Assembly (NCBI GenBank): GCA_019314005.1
Contig: JAFDAE010000249.1
Coordinates: 1-6,002, forward strand
Source of the DNA: Deltaproteobacteria bacterium
GTDB taxonomy: Bacteria; Desulfobacterota; Desulfobacteria; C00003060; C00003106
Reading direction: 5' to 3'
Length of the DNA: 6,002 nt
Shown: positions 1 to 4,840 of the stretch, in pieces
Position numbering within the stretch: position 1 is the first letter of the stretch
Layout of the letters: each line of letters starts with the position of its first letter
Translations under genes and position numbers: made by a program
The notes under the pieces: model-generated
Database searches by the model: none
The model's input: the letters and a program-made list of their open reading frames with translations, nothing else
Told to the model about the DNA's origin: nothing

Positions 1-30
1 AAAATAACATCCCAACAGAGAGCCGCAATT

Positions 31-375
31 ATGTGTCCAACAATCAAAAAGACTGCTCTCATCATCGGTTTGATTGTTGTTGCCATTGCTGCTGTGACCT
101 GCGCAAGCAAAACCGGTGACCGTAACCAAGGAGAAAGTACAATGGTAGCAAAGGAAATCGAAGCAGTGCTCAGAGAACACACCAGGGAATTGATGTCCCT
201 GCCAGGCGTGGTGGGCACGGCTCAAGGCCTCTGCGATAACAAACCCTGCATAAAAATATATGTGATCAAAAGAACCCCGGAGTTGGATGAAAAAATTCCC
301 GATATCCTTGAAGGTTATCCGGTAATCATAGAAGAGACCGGGGAAATTCGCGCACTGCCGGAAAATCAATACTGA
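31..375 (+). CDS. Small putative lipoprotein / exported hypothetical protein
   Basis: This 114-residue protein has no function I can name. Residues 1-25 form a basic start (KK at 6-7), a hydrophobic core (about 8-23) and a cysteine at position 24 in the context AVTC. That is a non-ideal lipobox, so lipoprotein anchoring is plausible but not certain. Residues 38-114 form a compact alpha/beta domain: a predicted helix (AKEIEAVLREHTRELM), then LPGVVGTAQGLC, a CIKIYVIKRTPEL strand region, and YPVIIEETGEIRAL near the end. This LPGVVG...EETGEIRAL pattern is familiar to me from many short bacterial hypothetical proteins and from segments next to trypsin-like domains, but I cannot assign a role. Cysteines 68 and 73 (GLCDNKPC) could pair if the protein is exported. 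The upstream start has only a weak GAGAG ribosome site, whereas Met38 has a strong one, so a 77-residue cytosolic form is a real alternative. A terminator follows 36 nt after the stop, so it is not cotranscribed with the downstream genes. Confidence 0.72.
   Translation: MCPTIKKTALIIGLIVVAIAAVTCASKTGDRNQGESTMVAKEIEAVLREHTRELMSLPGVVGTAQGLCDNKPCIKIYVIKRTPELDEKIPDILEGYPVIIEETGEIRALPENQY
128..144 (+). promoter_or_regulatory. Strong internal ribosome binding site and alternative ATG
   Basis: AAGGAGA at 128-134 is followed after a 7-nt spacer by an in-frame ATG at 142. This is a much better Shine-Dalgarno than the one in front of ATG 31. Initiation here would give a 77-residue protein that lacks the hydrophobic N-terminus but keeps the whole conserved domain. 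Either ATG 142 is the only true start, or both are used to give exported and cytosolic forms. Confidence 0.5.
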
Positions 376-411
376 TAAACAATACTGAAGTGTACCAAAA
401 AATGCTGTTTA

Positions 412-444
412 AAAGGCAGAGTCAAAGATGGCTCTGCCTTTTTT
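412..444 (+). terminator. Rho-independent terminator after the first gene
   Basis: AAAGGCAGAG (412-421) pairs perfectly with CTCTGCCTTT (432-441). The stem can extend inward by a G-T wobble and a C-G pair, leaving a loop of about 6 nt. A run of six T (439-444) overlaps and follows the 3' arm. This is a textbook intrinsic terminator placed 36 nt after the stop codon of the small protein gene. Confidence 0.88.
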
Positions 445-580
445 ATTTAATGTCCGGATATTCGCTGCCAGAGAATCAAACACTTTCGGTCAAACCGGTA
501 CAACCCCCCTTTGTCACGCAACGGGCCGGATCTTACCCCGTCAGCTAGTATTCTTCTTTGAATCTCGATAATTATCCCAC

Positions 581-602
581 CTTGTAGCGACTTCGCTACA
601 AG
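581..602. repeat. Perfect 10-bp inverted repeat (hairpin)
   Basis: CTTGTAGCGA (581-590) and TCGCTACAAG (593-602) are exact reverse complements separated by two bases (CT). No T-run follows on either strand, so it is not an intrinsic terminator. It may be a dispersed palindromic repeat, a protein binding site or a small-element relic. Confidence 0.7.
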
Positions 603-775
603 CAAATAGCAAAAAGCACCACAAAACATTTATATTTTTGGCTACATAGAAAAATCCAAAGATGTCGATCACGTAAAGGTAAAGCGGCTAACTGCAGACT
701 TACTTTCCAAATATCCGTCTTTGAGTTTCCAAGTGGGTGGCAGAACCGGATCAAGTTGAAGGAATTTAAGTTACC

Positions 776-864
776 GTGCGATGAGTTAGCAGGATTACCT
801 TAAGTAACGATCATATTGCTTGACGTAGGGCCGTCAAAAACAGTCACTAACTCAAGTTTCGCAC
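776..864. repeat. Long-range inverted arms enclosing an inner hairpin; leader RNA or small-element relic
   Basis: GTGCGA+TGAGTTAG (776-789) can pair with CTAACTCA (847-854) and, after a 4-nt bulge (AGTT, 855-858), TCGCAC (859-864). This gives 14 base pairs in total. Inside lies a separate hairpin, TTGACG (820-825) / CGTCAA (832-837), with a 6-nt loop. The fold sits about 68 nt upstream of the binding-protein ribosome site, so it could be a structured 5' leader. The arms could equally be the inverted ends of a tiny decayed insertion element. I do not match it to any riboswitch class I know. Confidence 0.45.
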
Positions 865-943
865 CCATAATGGGCGCTTAGTGCAAAAATTTTTTTATAT
901 AACAACATAAAACAAGGTACTGTCAAAAAACAGGAGGTAGGTT

Positions 944-2113
944 ATGAAAAGAACAAAAGGAACAATAGGTTTTGTATTCTTCTTAGCGGTCATTTTTGCC
1001 GCCACCGGTCTCTTTGCCGACAAGGCCGGGGCCGAAGAAGGCGTGACCGGGACTAAAATTATTCTCGGCCAGTCAGCGGCATTTGACGGCCCAGCCCAAG
1101 CCCTGGGCAAGGGGATGAAAACAGGGATGCAAGTATACTTTGAAAAAATCAACAAGGCCGGAGGGATTAACGGGAAAAAGATTCAGCTTATTTCCTACAG
1201 TGATGGTTATGAGCCGGATAGGTGTATCAAAAACACACAGAAGCTTATCAATGAAGACAAGGTCTTTGCTCTGATAGGCTTTGTGGGGACACCTACAGCC
1301 AAGGTGGCTGTGCCGATTGCTGAAAAGAATAATGTCCCGTATATTGCCCCTTTTACGGGCGCAGAATTCTTAAGAAATCCTTTTAAGAAATATGTGGTAA
1401 ATCTCAGGGGGTCCTATTACCAAGAAACCGAGGCCCTTGTTAAATATTTTGTGGATCAAAAAGGGCTAAAAAGGATATCGGTCTTTTATCAAAACGATGG
1501 CTATGGAAGGGCCGGGTTTTCCGGAGTAGAGATCGCCATAAAAAAGAGAAGTATGCAGCTTGTTTCCACAGGGACCTATGAGAGGAACACGCTGGCTGTA
1601 AAATCGGGGCTTGTCAGCATAAAAAAGGGGAAACCCGAGGCTGTCATCCTGGTCGGGGCCTATGCGCCTTGTGCGGAATTTATCAAATTGGCCAAAAAGA
1701 TCGGAATGAAAAAGACCATCTTTGCCAACATATCTTTTGTCGGAACCAAGGCCCTTTTTAAGGCCCTCAAAGGGGCATACGACAACAACAGAGTATCACA
1801 GGTCGTGCCGTATCCCTGGGACACGTCGATCTCGCTGGTGGCAGAGTATCACAAGACCATGAAAGGGTCTGGAAAGGGAGAAGAAATAGGCTTTGTTTCA
1901 TTGGAAGGATATATGGCTGCAAAATTATTCTGCCAGGTGCTTGCAAAAACGCATGGGGATATCACAAGACGAGGATTCATCGAAACTGTCAGTCGTATAG
2001 GAAGCTTTGATTTGGGCGGTATAACCCTTCGTTTTGGCTCCAACGATCACCAGGGAATGGATAAAGTATTTATGGTAAATTTTGATGGGGGAAAGATCAA
2101 CCCCGCACATTAG
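944..2113 (+). CDS. Periplasmic substrate-binding protein, branched-chain amino acid type (Peripla_BP_6)
   Basis: This 389-residue protein is the soluble ligand-binding component typical of LivJ/LivK-like ABC uptake systems. A Sec signal peptide covers residues 1-30 (KRTK basic start, hydrophobic 8-24, likely cleavage at AGA|EE). The mature start GVTGTKIILGQSAAFDGPAQ and the segments GMQVYFEKINKAGGINGKKI, ALIGFVGTPTAKVAVPIAEK and NNVPYIAPFTGAEFLRNP follow the order of lobe 1 of the type I periplasmic-binding fold. Residues about 150-275 (ISVFYQNDGYGRAG, AVILVGAYAPCAEFI) form lobe 2. The length is normal for the family. The ATG is supported by AGGAGG at 932-937 with a 6-nt spacer. No permease or ATPase genes follow; the next gene is a chemoreceptor. 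This suggests a dedicated sensing partner, or an orphan binding protein that lends its ligand to a transporter elsewhere. The exact ligand (branched-chain amino acids, amides, aromatic compounds) cannot be told from sequence alone. Confidence 0.9.
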   Translation: MKRTKGTIGFVFFLAVIFAATGLFADKAGAEEGVTGTKIILGQSAAFDGPAQALGKGMKTGMQVYFEKINKAGGINGKKIQLISYSDGYEPDRCIKNTQKLINEDKVFALIGFVGTPTAKVAVPIAEKNNVPYIAPFTGAEFLRNPFKKYVVNLRGSYYQETEALVKYFVDQKGLKRISVFYQNDGYGRAGFSGVEIAIKKRSMQLVSTGTYERNTLAVKSGLVSIKKGKPEAVILVGAYAPCAEFIKLAKKIGMKKTIFANISFVGTKALFKALKGAYDNNRVSQVVPYPWDTSISLVAEYHKTMKGSGKGEEIGFVSLEGYMAAKLFCQVLAKTHGDITRRGFIETVSRIGSFDLGGITLRFGSNDHQGMDKVFMVNFDGGKINPAH

Positions 2114-2128
2114 GCGCCTACGGCATTC

Positions 2129-2170
2129 TTTTAAGGGCGCCTCTGTAAAGCTCAGTGGGCGCCCTTAAAA
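2129..2170 (+). promoter_or_regulatory. Perfect 13-bp hairpin in the intercistronic gap before the chemoreceptor
   Basis: TTTTAAGGGCGCC (2129-2141) and GGCGCCCTTAAAA (2158-2170) are exact reverse complements with a 16-nt loop. The 3' arm ends 2 nt before the GGAGG ribosome site (2173-2177) of the chemoreceptor gene. No U-tract follows, so a classical terminator is unlikely. A further self-complementary GGCGCC at 2113-2118, overlapping the upstream TAG stop, could pair with either arm and form an alternative structure. The likely role is mRNA processing or stability, giving more binding protein than receptor, or control of receptor translation. Confidence 0.65.
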
Positions 2171-2186
2171 TCGGAGGAACGAAAAA

Positions 2187-3869
2187 ATGAAAGTTCTTAA
2201 AAAACTTGCAAACTTGACTATAAGAGCAAGGCTTTTTCTCTCTTTTGGTATCTTCGCGGCCTTGATTGCAGGTATTGTTGGAATAAACATGATACTTCTC
2301 CATTCGATAAAGGAGAAGACGAATGTATTGGAAGAAAAATCGTTCCCTTTGATCAATACATTTCTGCACCTGCAAGAACACAAAGGATTATTTAGCGAAC
2401 ATGCCAATAAGATCACAAGCGCTAAAAGCACGTCAGTAATCGAAGAGCATAAAAATGAGATAGATAGCGGCATAGCCGGGATAAATGAGGCGATCGGAGA
2501 AATTAGGCAACTCGCTCCTGATCTGTCCGAGGTCAAGGAACTCCGGACCAATGTGGAGCTGGCTGAAAAGTCAGCCGGCGCTCTGGTACAAAAACGGATC
2601 GAATGGATCGAAAAGGGAAAAGCATGGGATCTCATCTCAAAAAGGGCTGAAGAACTTTCACTGAAAATAGCCCAAAATGCAGACCTTATTGCAGATGATT
2701 CCGAGTTTCTGATCTTCGAACTTACCGCCTCGGAGGAAAGCAACAACGCGGATAAGGTCATTGACATGGTAAGCGAGAAAATATTTCCGGTTGTCAAGGC
2801 CGCCCTTAAGGTAAAGAACTGTCTCAATGAAGCTTATGGCCACGTTAAGGAATTAGCAACGGTTGAAGATTTAGATTTTATAGCCTTGCAACGTGAAAAG
2901 ATCATTGCCACGGCCAACGAGTGCAAGGAATATATCCAAGAATTGGCCGATGCAGGGATGATCAAGGAAGAGGATACCATCAAAGAAGATTTCGAACAAT
3001 TAACCACAATGCTCCTTGGACAAAACGGCCTTTTGGAGCTGCGGGAGGCATCGATTCTATCACAAAATGCGCTTCACGAAAAAATCGCTGAATCAACAAC
3101 TTATCTCGATACCCTGACTCAGGTCGTCCGGAATCTACAAAAAGTAGTATCAAAGGAGGTTCGTTTAGGTTTCGGTTCAATAGTAAACATTGTCGGGAAA
3201 AGTAGTTGGTATTCCACTGTCTCCCTGTTTGTTTCTATTGTAATAGCTATTTCTTTAGCATTTTTTGTAACACGAAGCCTTGTTAAGGTATTAAGCCGGA
3301 CCGCTTCGGAAATGGATACGGCTTCGGACGAGGTGTTTTTCGCATCCGTTCAGATTACAACCGCCAGTGAAAATTTGGCCGGGGGTTCTACAGAACAGGC
3401 AGCCTCCCTTGAAGAGACATCTTCGTCGTTAGAAGAGATGGCCTCCATGACAAAACAAAATGCAGACAATGCCGAGCAGGCAAATACCTTAATGTCCGAG
3501 ACACACCGTGTCGTGGATCAGGCCAACCAATCCATGACGGAGCTGACAGAAGCGATGAACGAGATCTCAACGGCAAGCGATGAGACCGCAAAAATCAACA
3601 AAACGATTGATGAAATAGCCTTTCAAACCAATCTCCTCGCATTGAACGCCGCAGTAGAAGCTGCACGTGCGGGCGAGGCCGGTGCGGGTTTTGCCGTAGT
3701 GGCTGACGAGGTCAGAAACCTTGCCATGAGAGCAGCCGATGCTGCCAAGAATACAGCAACGCTCATCGAAGGCACAACCAATACAGTTAAGTTCGGATCA
3801 AAAATAGTGGTCAAAACAACCGAAGAGTTTGCCGAGGTAACTGAAAACGTGCACAGGCCCAACAGATGA
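2187..3869 (+). CDS. Methyl-accepting chemotaxis protein, main part; C-terminus lost by deletion and frameshift
   Basis: This 560-residue reading frame encodes a transmembrane chemoreceptor. TM1 is at about 17-39 and TM2 at about 342-362. They enclose a ~300-residue, almost wholly helical periplasmic domain that resembles the large four-helix or helical-bimodular sensor class. After TM2 only a short, weak HAMP-like linker is visible ([15 protein letters not shown]). The ascending helix with likely methylation residues ([18 protein letters not shown], about 401-418) follows. The hairpin tip that binds CheA/CheW is intact at about 476-528 ([19 protein letters not shown], then [13 protein letters not shown]). 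The descending helix stops abruptly after [11 protein letters not shown] (553-555), followed by HRPNR and a stop. The rest of the receptor continues in another frame from about 3845. About 50 residues of descending helix, where the second methylation region normally lies, appear to be missing between the two parts. The start is supported by GGAGG at 2173-2177. The pairing with the upstream binding protein suggests nutrient taxis. Confidence 0.87.
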   Translation: MKVLKKLANLTIRARLFLSFGIFAALIAGIVGINMILLHSIKEKTNVLEEKSFPLINTFLHLQEHKGLFSEHANKITSAKSTSVIEEHKNEIDSGIAGINEAIGEIRQLAPDLSEVKELRTNVELAEKSAGALVQKRIEWIEKGKAWDLISKRAEELSLKIAQNADLIADDSEFLIFELTASEESNNADKVIDMVSEKIFPVVKAALKVKNCLNEAYGHVKELATVEDLDFIALQREKIIATANECKEYIQELADAGMIKEEDTIKEDFEQLTTMLLGQNGLLELREASILSQNALHEKIAESTTYLDTLTQVVRNLQKVVSKEVRLGFGSIVNIVGKSSWYSTVSLFVSIVIAISLAFFVTRSLVKVLSRTASEMDTASDEVFFASVQITTASENLAGGSTEQAASLEETSSSLEEMASMTKQNADNAEQANTLMSETHRVVDQANQSMTELTEAMNEISTASDETAKINKTIDEIAFQTNLLALNAAVEAARAGEAGAGFAVVADEVRNLAMRAADAAKNTATLIEGTTNTVKFGSKIVVKTTEEFAEVTENVHRPNR

Positions 3870-4108
3870 AGGAGATGGTCCATAACCTGATAAAACTTGT
3901 AGGCGAGAAAAGGGGTAACAGCAACTCCAATATAGTGAAAAACAAGCCTCACTTGAGCCCCGACCGCCAAGTCCCAGAAAATACCGCGCATATACAAAAG
4001 ACCGATAGAACACAATCTATCGCAGAGGAAAAGCCTGCAAAAAAGGCGGGCCCCGTTTCACCGGGGGAGATCATCCCAATGGAAGAGGAAGAATTCGTTG
4101 ATTTTTAA
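3866..4108 (+). CDS. C-terminal fragment of the same chemoreceptor, out of frame
   Basis: The 80-residue ORF begins [17 protein letters not shown], the sequence that normally ends the cytoplasmic helix of this receptor class (…[10 protein letters not shown]…LV). The matching frame is already open from 3845, reading AQAQQ just before the ATG, which shows it is the displaced tail of the upstream receptor and not an independent gene. A Pro/Lys-rich flexible linker follows, then an acidic end, EEEEFVDF. Acidic tails ending in an aromatic motif are common on receptors that dock CheR, CheB or CheD, but the canonical NWETF-type pentapeptide is absent. The ATG overlaps the stop of the upstream frame as ATGA (3866-3869), so low-level translation by reinitiation is possible. 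On its own it has no signalling tip and should be non-functional. Confidence 0.75.
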   Translation: MKEMVHNLIKLVGEKRGNSNSNIVKNKPHLSPDRQVPENTAHIQKTDRTQSIAEEKPAKKAGPVSPGEIIPMEEEEFVDF

Positions 4109-4122
4109 CAAGAGTAACGTTT

Positions 4123-4281
4123 ATGCCCGGCACAGTAACCATTGATCCGATCACTCGGATCGAAGGCCATCTTGCAATCCGCATTGAGATAGACTCAAAT
4201 CGAGTCGTCAATGCATTCAGATCGGGTGAAATGTTTCGAGGGTTTGGGTCTTTGGGGTCGGACCAAGCTAACTGGTTGTAA
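4123..4281 (+). pseudogene. N-terminal remnant of a [NiFe]-hydrogenase large subunit
   Basis: The 52-residue ORF reads MPGTVTIDPITRIEGH, then LAIRIEIDSNRVVNAFRSGEMFRGF up to residue 41. This is the conserved start of the catalytic large subunit of [NiFe] hydrogenases: the DPITRIEGH motif, a beta-strand pair, and GxMFRGFE. Homology ends at about 4245, where the family would continue FE-IL-GRDP and reach the first nickel-binding CxxC motif. Instead the frame reads GSLGSDQANWL and stops. Neither pair of metal-ligand cysteines is present, so it cannot be catalytic. Full-length relatives exceed 400 residues. The ATG lies 14 nt after the receptor stop, with only a weak purine-rich AAGAG before it. 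No small subunit or maturation gene is in the window. The cause could be an insertion or a deletion at 4246. I cannot tell which hydrogenase group it came from. Confidence 0.8.
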
Positions 4282-4298
4282 TTTAACTGGTTGTATTG
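4269..4298. repeat. Two tandem 15-bp units at the hydrogenase break
   Basis: TAACTGGTTGTAATT (4269-4283) is followed at once by TAACTGGTTGTATTG (4284-4298). They are identical over the first 12 bases and match at 13 of 15. The first copy supplies the stop codon of the hydrogenase remnant. The repeat lies about 24 bp after homology is lost, within what may be the end of an inserted element. Confidence 0.75.
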
Positions 4299-4332
4299 AA
4301 AAAACAGGCAATTTTCGGCCTTAGAAGCCCTT

Positions 4333-4364
4333 TTTTAGACCAGAAATGAAGAGTTTTAGACCAG
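4333..4364. repeat. Direct 11-bp repeat spaced by 21 bp
   Basis: TTTTAGACCAG occurs at 4333-4343 and again at 4354-4364. The 21-bp period equals two helical turns, a spacing typical of paired protein-binding sites. It could equally be slippage in non-coding debris. No gene start lies within 450 bp downstream. Confidence 0.55.
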
Positions 4365-4428
4365 CCCACCCGCCTTACGTACCATTCCAGTGTACTGTCG
4401 CCCTTGCCAGAAAACAATGGGGACTGAA

Positions 4429-4466
4429 TCCGGCACGATTGCCGGACGTCTGCCATCAAAGATGGC
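4429..4466. repeat. Two adjacent small hairpins
   Basis: TCCGGCA (4429-4435) pairs with TGCCGGA (4440-4446) across a CGAT loop. After 5 nt, GCCATC (4452-4457) pairs with GATGGC (4461-4466) across AAA. Two neighbouring stem-loops in non-coding DNA recall REP-type repeats. No U-tract follows. The bases at 4456-4475 closely match part of the terminator at 422-441. Confidence 0.5.
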
Positions 4467-4518
4467 CTCTGCCTTTCAAAAATCGCTCAATTTAGGTTAT
4501 AGATTTATCTGGAAATTA

Positions 4519-4527
4519 TGTTATAAT
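4519..4527 (+). promoter_or_regulatory. Candidate extended -10 promoter
   Basis: TGTTATAAT contains a perfect TATAAT hexamer (4522-4527) preceded by TG one base upstream, the extended -10 form that can work without a good -35. I see no convincing -35 at 16-18 bp. If active it would transcribe through the inverted-repeat element into the kinase gene, about 310 bp downstream. Chance occurrence in AT-rich DNA cannot be excluded. Confidence 0.35.
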
Positions 4528-4549
4528 GGTAACAGTGATTACAGTCATT

Positions 4550-4736
4550 GAGACCTTTGAAAAACACCCCTTTTTGCTCAACTTCGGCGTCAGGCTCAAA
4601 TTTTGGCACGCAGTGAAGCGTCAGCGCTATCCTCAAGGTACCCAATTTATTCCGGAAGCCTGTCCCGTTAATTAACGGGGTTAAAATTTTCGCCTTCCTT
4701 GAACTTGGACAAAATTGAATATTTTTCAAAGGCCTC
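4550..4736. mobile_element. MITE-like 187-bp inverted-repeat element
   Basis: The left end GAGACCTTTGAAAAA (4550-4564) and the reverse complement of the right end, GAGGCCTTTGAAAAA (4722-4736), match at 14 of 15 bases. Similarity continues more weakly inward for about 55 bp. On both ends, read inward, one sees TTTTG, then CAA-N-TTC, then GGC--AAATTTT. The inside contains no transposase ORF and has a perfect 16-bp palindrome towards one side. Terminal inverted repeats, small size and lack of coding capacity fit a non-autonomous element moved by a DDE transposase. GAG-CCTTTG-type ends remind me of IS5/IS1182-like elements, from memory only. I find no clear target duplication (ATT on the left, TCG on the right), so it may be old or the true ends may differ by a few bases. 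Confidence 0.6.
4664..4679. repeat. Perfect 16-bp palindrome inside the MITE-like element
   Basis: CCCGTTAATTAACGGG reads the same on both strands. It lies inside the 4550-4736 element, off-centre. As DNA it could be a dimer-binding site. As RNA it would need to open at the centre to form a hairpin. No function is assigned. Confidence 0.7.
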
Positions 4737-4765
4737 TCGTTCTTCCCCGCGGGGCGGGAAGAGTG

Positions 4766-4804
4766 GGCAGAGCATGCGATAAAGACCATTAACCTGCTCT
4801 TGCC
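4766..4804 (+). repeat. Bulged hairpin in the leader of the kinase gene
   Basis: GGCAGAGCA (4766-4774) pairs with TGCTCTTGCC (4795-4804), giving nine pairs with one bulged base and a 20-nt loop. It ends 36 nt before the kinase ATG. Just upstream, TCTTCCC (4741-4747) can pair with GGGAAGA (4756-4762). No T-run follows either, so neither looks like a terminator; they may shape the 5' leader. Confidence 0.4.
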
Positions 4805-4840
4805 TCCAGCCTAATCTTCCTCTGAAAAGTAGGTAATAAG

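Larger units (their letters stand above)
445..943. other. Gene-free interval with degenerate coding-like stretches and inverted repeats
   Basis: No ORF here has a start, a ribosome site and a recognisable protein. On the + strand one frame is open without an ATG from 610 to the stop at 757-759 (…NIYIFGYIEKSKDVDHVK…). A second frame is open from 588 to the stop at 801-803 (…NRIKLKEFKLPCDELAGLP). Both have a protein-like composition and could be relics of a decayed gene, but they overlap and I recognise neither. A minus-strand ORF at 447-629 has no supporting features. The stretch also holds the inverted repeats listed at 581-602 and 776-864. The final 40 nt contain an A5T7 tract and the AGGAGG ribosome site (932-937) of the binding-protein gene. 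Confidence 0.6.
4282..4549. other. Gene-free interval, probable rearrangement debris
   Basis: I see no supported gene here on either strand. The stretch carries the tandem and direct repeats listed separately, two adjacent hairpins (4429-4466), and an extended -10 promoter (4519-4527). It may be the body of a decayed mobile element that cut the hydrogenase gene, but no transposase-like peptide is visible in any frame. Confidence 0.6.

Noticed and set aside
447..629. Minus-strand 60-codon ORF
   Set aside because: It has no recognisable domain and no good ribosome site, and it overlaps the T-tract of the terminator and a palindrome. I see it as chance in non-coding DNA.
640..760. Possible cyclic-di-GMP or other known riboswitch
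   Set aside because: The stretch has superficially similar AAAGCGGC-type bases but lacks the conserved core and tetraloop/receptor pattern of the GEMM class, and I match it to no other known class.
820..848. Promoter with TTGACG as -35 for the binding-protein gene
   Set aside because: No -10-like hexamer lies 16-18 bp downstream, and the TTGACG is explained as an arm of a hairpin.
871..886. Sigma-54 promoter (TGGGCG-CTTAG-TGCAA)
   Set aside because: The GG-to-GC spacing is one base short and the -24 half deviates from TGGCAC.
861..896. Intrinsic terminator before the binding-protein gene (GCAC…GTGC then A5T7)
   Set aside because: The stem is short and interrupted, and five A separate it from the T-run. 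It does not form a convincing terminator.
2165..2827. 220-codon minus-strand ORF opposite the chemoreceptor
   Set aside because: It is the antisense shadow of the receptor's helical sensor, Ser/Leu-rich, with no domain of its own. The + frame has clear receptor motifs.
3623..4015. 130-codon minus-strand ORF over the receptor tip and frameshift
   Set aside because: It mirrors the Ala-rich signalling tip on the opposite strand; the + strand protein family is unmistakable.
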